Under the pieces are notes generated by a model, which was not told the origin of the DNA, made no database searches, and was given only the letters and a program-made list of their open reading frames with translations. Position numbers and translations under genes: made by a program. DNA of 7,541 bases from an uncultured Clostridia bacterium (GTDB lineage Bacteria; Bacillota; Clostridia; Christensenellales; Aristaeellaceae). Positions 6,045-7,541 of this stretch are shown one piece after another. The DNA lies in assembly GCA_946615495.1 (NCBI GenBank), contig CAMOHY010000098.1:1-7541 (forward strand), in the 5' to 3' direction. The first letter of the stretch is position 1. Each line of letters starts with the position of its first letter.

Positions 6045-7421
6045 TTACAGCCTCGCCAGCCTGCCGCCGGACAGCTCCTCGATCTTGGTTTCCAGCTCAT
6101 TGTTGGACATGGCGGCCTGGCGGCCCGCGTCAAACTGCTCGTCAATCCAGGCCTTCAGGGCCACCACCAGGGGGTCCTGCTTGGAAACCGCTTCGCTGGC
6201 CGTCAGCTGGTAGTTTTCATTAATCCAGTAGGCGATGCCCGCCAGGCCGGAGGTTTTGGAAATGAGAACGGAGGCGGGGCGGTTGAGCAATTGCTTGGTA
6301 TTGAAAATATTGTAGATTTCCTCGTCCTTCAGCAGCCCGTCGGCGTGAATGCCCGCGCGGGTCACGTTGAAATTGCGGCCCACGAAGGGCGTCATGGGCG
6401 GAATCTTGTACCCGATTTCCCGCTTGAAAAAATCGGCGATCTCGGTGATAACGGTGGGGTTCATGCCATCCAGGGAGCCGCGGAGGGAAGCGTATTCAAA
6501 CACCATGGCCTCCAGGGGAATATTGCCCGTGCGCTCTCCAATGCCCAGCAGGGAGCAGTTGACCGCGCAGGCGCCGTACAGCCAGGCGGTGGAGGCGTTG
6601 GACACAGCCTTGTAAAAATCGTTGTGGCCGTGCCATTCCAGGTATTCGCTTTGCACGTCGGAATAGTGCTGCAGGCCGTACACGATGCCGGGCACGCTGC
6701 GGGGCAGGGCCACTTCGGGATAGGGCACGCCGTAGCCCATGGTGTCGCAGGCGCGGATGCGCACGGGAATGCCCGCGTCCTGGCTCATTTTCATCAGCTC
6801 GTTCACGAAGGGCACCACGAACCCGTAAAAGTCCGCGCGGGTGATGTCCTCCAGGTGGCACCGGGGCATAACCCCCGCTTCAAAGGCTTCGCCCACGGTT
6901 TCCAGGTATTTTTTCATGGCCTGGCTGCGGGTGAGCTTCATTTTTTTGAAAATGTGGTAATCGCTGCAGGAAACCAGAATGCCCGTTTCCCGGATGCCCA
7001 AATCCCTAACCAGCTTAAAGTCCTCCTTGGTGGCGCGAATCCAGGTGGTGATTTCCGGAAATTTAAGGCCCAGGTCCTGGCAGCGGGCAACGGCCTCCCG
7101 GTCCTTCTTGCTGTAGATAAAAAACTCCGTCTGCCGGATAATGCCGTAGGGGCCGCCCAGCTTGCTCATCAGCTTGTACAGCTCCACGATCTGGTCCACC
7201 GTGTAGGGGTCCACGGACTGCTGGCCGTCCCGGAAGGAGGTATCGGAAATCCAAATCTCCTCCGGCATGCCCATGGGCACCCGGCGATGGTTGAAGGGCA
7301 CCTTGGGCACGCTGTTATAATCATAAATGTCCCGATAAAGATTGGGCTCCGCCACATCCTGGAGGGCGTAGCGATAATTTTTCTGTTCCAGCAAATTGGT
7401 TTTCGGAGAAATTTCCAACAT
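6045..7421 (-). CDS. Re-citrate synthase-like DRE-TIM acyltransferase (often mis-named isopropylmalate/homocitrate synthase)
   Basis: A 458-residue enzyme of the DRE-TIM metallolyase superfamily, which condenses acetyl-CoA with a 2-oxo acid. Visible motifs are ISDTSFRDGQQS (58-69) with the D60 and R64-D65 active-site residues, the metal-binding HGHND (264-268), LGIGERTGN (292-300) and FVGRNFNVTRAGIHADG (346-362). There is no C-terminal LeuA regulatory domain, and an N-terminal extension of about 55 residues precedes the barrel. Length and layout fit the Re-citrate synthase group described in Clostridium kluyveri and other anaerobes, which is related to homocitrate and isopropylmalate synthases rather than to ordinary citrate synthase. 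The neighbouring aconitase and isocitrate dehydrogenase support oxaloacetate as substrate and citrate as product. The ATG at 7421 has AAAGGAG with GGAG 10 bases ahead; the frame stays open to 7538, but that stretch contains the promoter. It is the first gene of the cluster. Confidence 0.82.
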   Translation of the reverse strand: MLEISPKTNLLEQKNYRYALQDVAEPNLYRDIYDYNSVPKVPFNHRRVPMGMPEEIWISDTSFRDGQQSVDPYTVDQIVELYKLMSKLGGPYGIIRQTEFFIYSKKDREAVARCQDLGLKFPEITTWIRATKEDFKLVRDLGIRETGILVSCSDYHIFKKMKLTRSQAMKKYLETVGEAFEAGVMPRCHLEDITRADFYGFVVPFVNELMKMSQDAGIPVRIRACDTMGYGVPYPEVALPRSVPGIVYGLQHYSDVQSEYLEWHGHNDFYKAVSNASTAWLYGACAVNCSLLGIGERTGNIPLEAMVFEYASLRGSLDGMNPTVITEIADFFKREIGYKIPPMTPFVGRNFNVTRAGIHADGLLKDEEIYNIFNTKQLLNRPASVLISKTSGLAGIAYWINENYQLTASEAVSKQDPLVVALKAWIDEQFDAGRQAAMSNNELETKIEELSGGRLARL

Positions 7422-7448
7422 GCGGCGCACACTCCTTTCTGGATTTGT

Positions 7449-7462
7449 GTATACAATTATAC
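7449..7462. promoter_or_regulatory. Operator-like palindrome over the -10 box of the citrate synthase promoter
   Basis: GTATA (7449-7453) and TATAC (7458-7462) are perfect inverted arms around CAAT. On the - strand the region reads ATTGTATACACAAA, close to the TTGTATACAA-type operators reported for several GntR-family regulators. It covers the -10 box and the expected transcription start of the - strand promoter, so a bound protein would block initiation. The regulator encoded at 5218-5865 is the natural candidate. The palindrome and its position are seen; the binding partner is inferred. Confidence 0.5.
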
Positions 7463-7483
7463 GCAGAAGGAAATCTTTGTAAA
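7456..7483 (-). promoter_or_regulatory. Sigma-A-type promoter of the citrate-to-2-oxoglutarate cluster
   Basis: On the - strand TTTACA (7478-7483, a 5/6 match to the -35 consensus) is followed after 16 bases by a perfect TATAAT (7456-7461). Transcription would start at about 7449-7450, giving a leader of nearly 30 bases to the ATG at 7421. It is the best promoter seen on the - strand and should drive the citrate synthase gene and probably the three genes after it, since no convincing terminator was found at 5866-6044. Confidence 0.75.
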
Positions 7484-7495
7484 GCGGAATACAGC

Positions 7496-7520
7496 AAAAA
7501 AACAAAAGGGGCTGTCTCGC
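7496..7520 (-). terminator. Probable 3' half of an intrinsic terminator cut by the window edge
   Basis: Read on the - strand, GCGAGACAGCCCC (7520-7508) is followed by a T-tract broken by a single G (7507-7496). GAGACAGCCCC followed by T is the usual descending half of a terminator stem. The matching GGGGCTGTCTC half is not present up to 7541 and would have to lie just beyond the window. If so, it would end an upstream - strand gene shortly before the cluster promoter. Confidence 0.35.
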
Positions 7521-7541
7521 AAACAAAAAAGCGCACAAAAA

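Noticed and set aside
2163..7421. Reading the cluster as leucine biosynthesis (LeuA, LeuCD, LeuB)
   Set aside because: The isomerase is one chain with a fused swivel domain, the dehydrogenase has the isocitrate-type S-x-N motif, and the synthase lacks the LeuA regulatory domain.
7422..7538. A 39-residue upstream extension of the citrate synthase frame
   Set aside because: It covers the predicted promoter and operator, and a proper ribosome site serves the ATG at 7421.

Overview
The window suggests an anaerobic, GC-rich member of the Firmicutes/Clostridia. The reasons are strong AG-rich Shine-Dalgarno sites, TTGACA/TATAAT-type promoters, and a Re-type citrate synthase, an enzyme class known from strict anaerobes such as Clostridium kluyveri. 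The genus cannot be told from the sequence. There are six protein-coding genes: two on the + strand (left) and four on the - strand (right), meeting tail to tail near 2050-2160. No RNA gene, CRISPR array, insertion sequence or origin was recognised.

Left part (1-2018, + strand). The window opens with the end of an upstream transcript: a perfect hairpin at 12-35 and an intrinsic terminator at 63-88. Next comes an exported, solute-binding-like protein (160-1380) that has no lipobox and no transporter genes beside it. A type I phosphoribosyltransferase (1458-2018) follows, with its own strong promoter (1377-1406) and a palindrome at the predicted transcription start (1412-1429).

Middle (2019-2162). 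The convergent gap is mostly filled by a long interrupted inverted repeat (2053-2151) built from repeated CAGAGTACAG units. It may be a bidirectional terminator, a small mobile (MITE-like) element, or both.

Right part (2163-7541, - strand). Read in the direction of transcription, a promoter (7456-7483) with an operator-like palindrome over its -10 box leads into a Re-citrate synthase-like DRE-TIM enzyme (7421-6045). Then come a GntR/FCD-family regulator (5865-5218), a full-length single-chain aconitase (5221-3290) and an NAD(P)-type isocitrate dehydrogenase (3293-2163). The last three genes overlap in ATGA steps, so they are probably translated as a coupled unit. Together the enzymes would convert oxaloacetate + acetyl-CoA to citrate, isocitrate and 2-oxoglutarate. 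This is the oxidative half of an incomplete TCA cycle, used by anaerobes to make glutamate. The embedded regulator is the obvious candidate to control the cluster, perhaps in response to a carboxylate such as citrate; that last point is inference.
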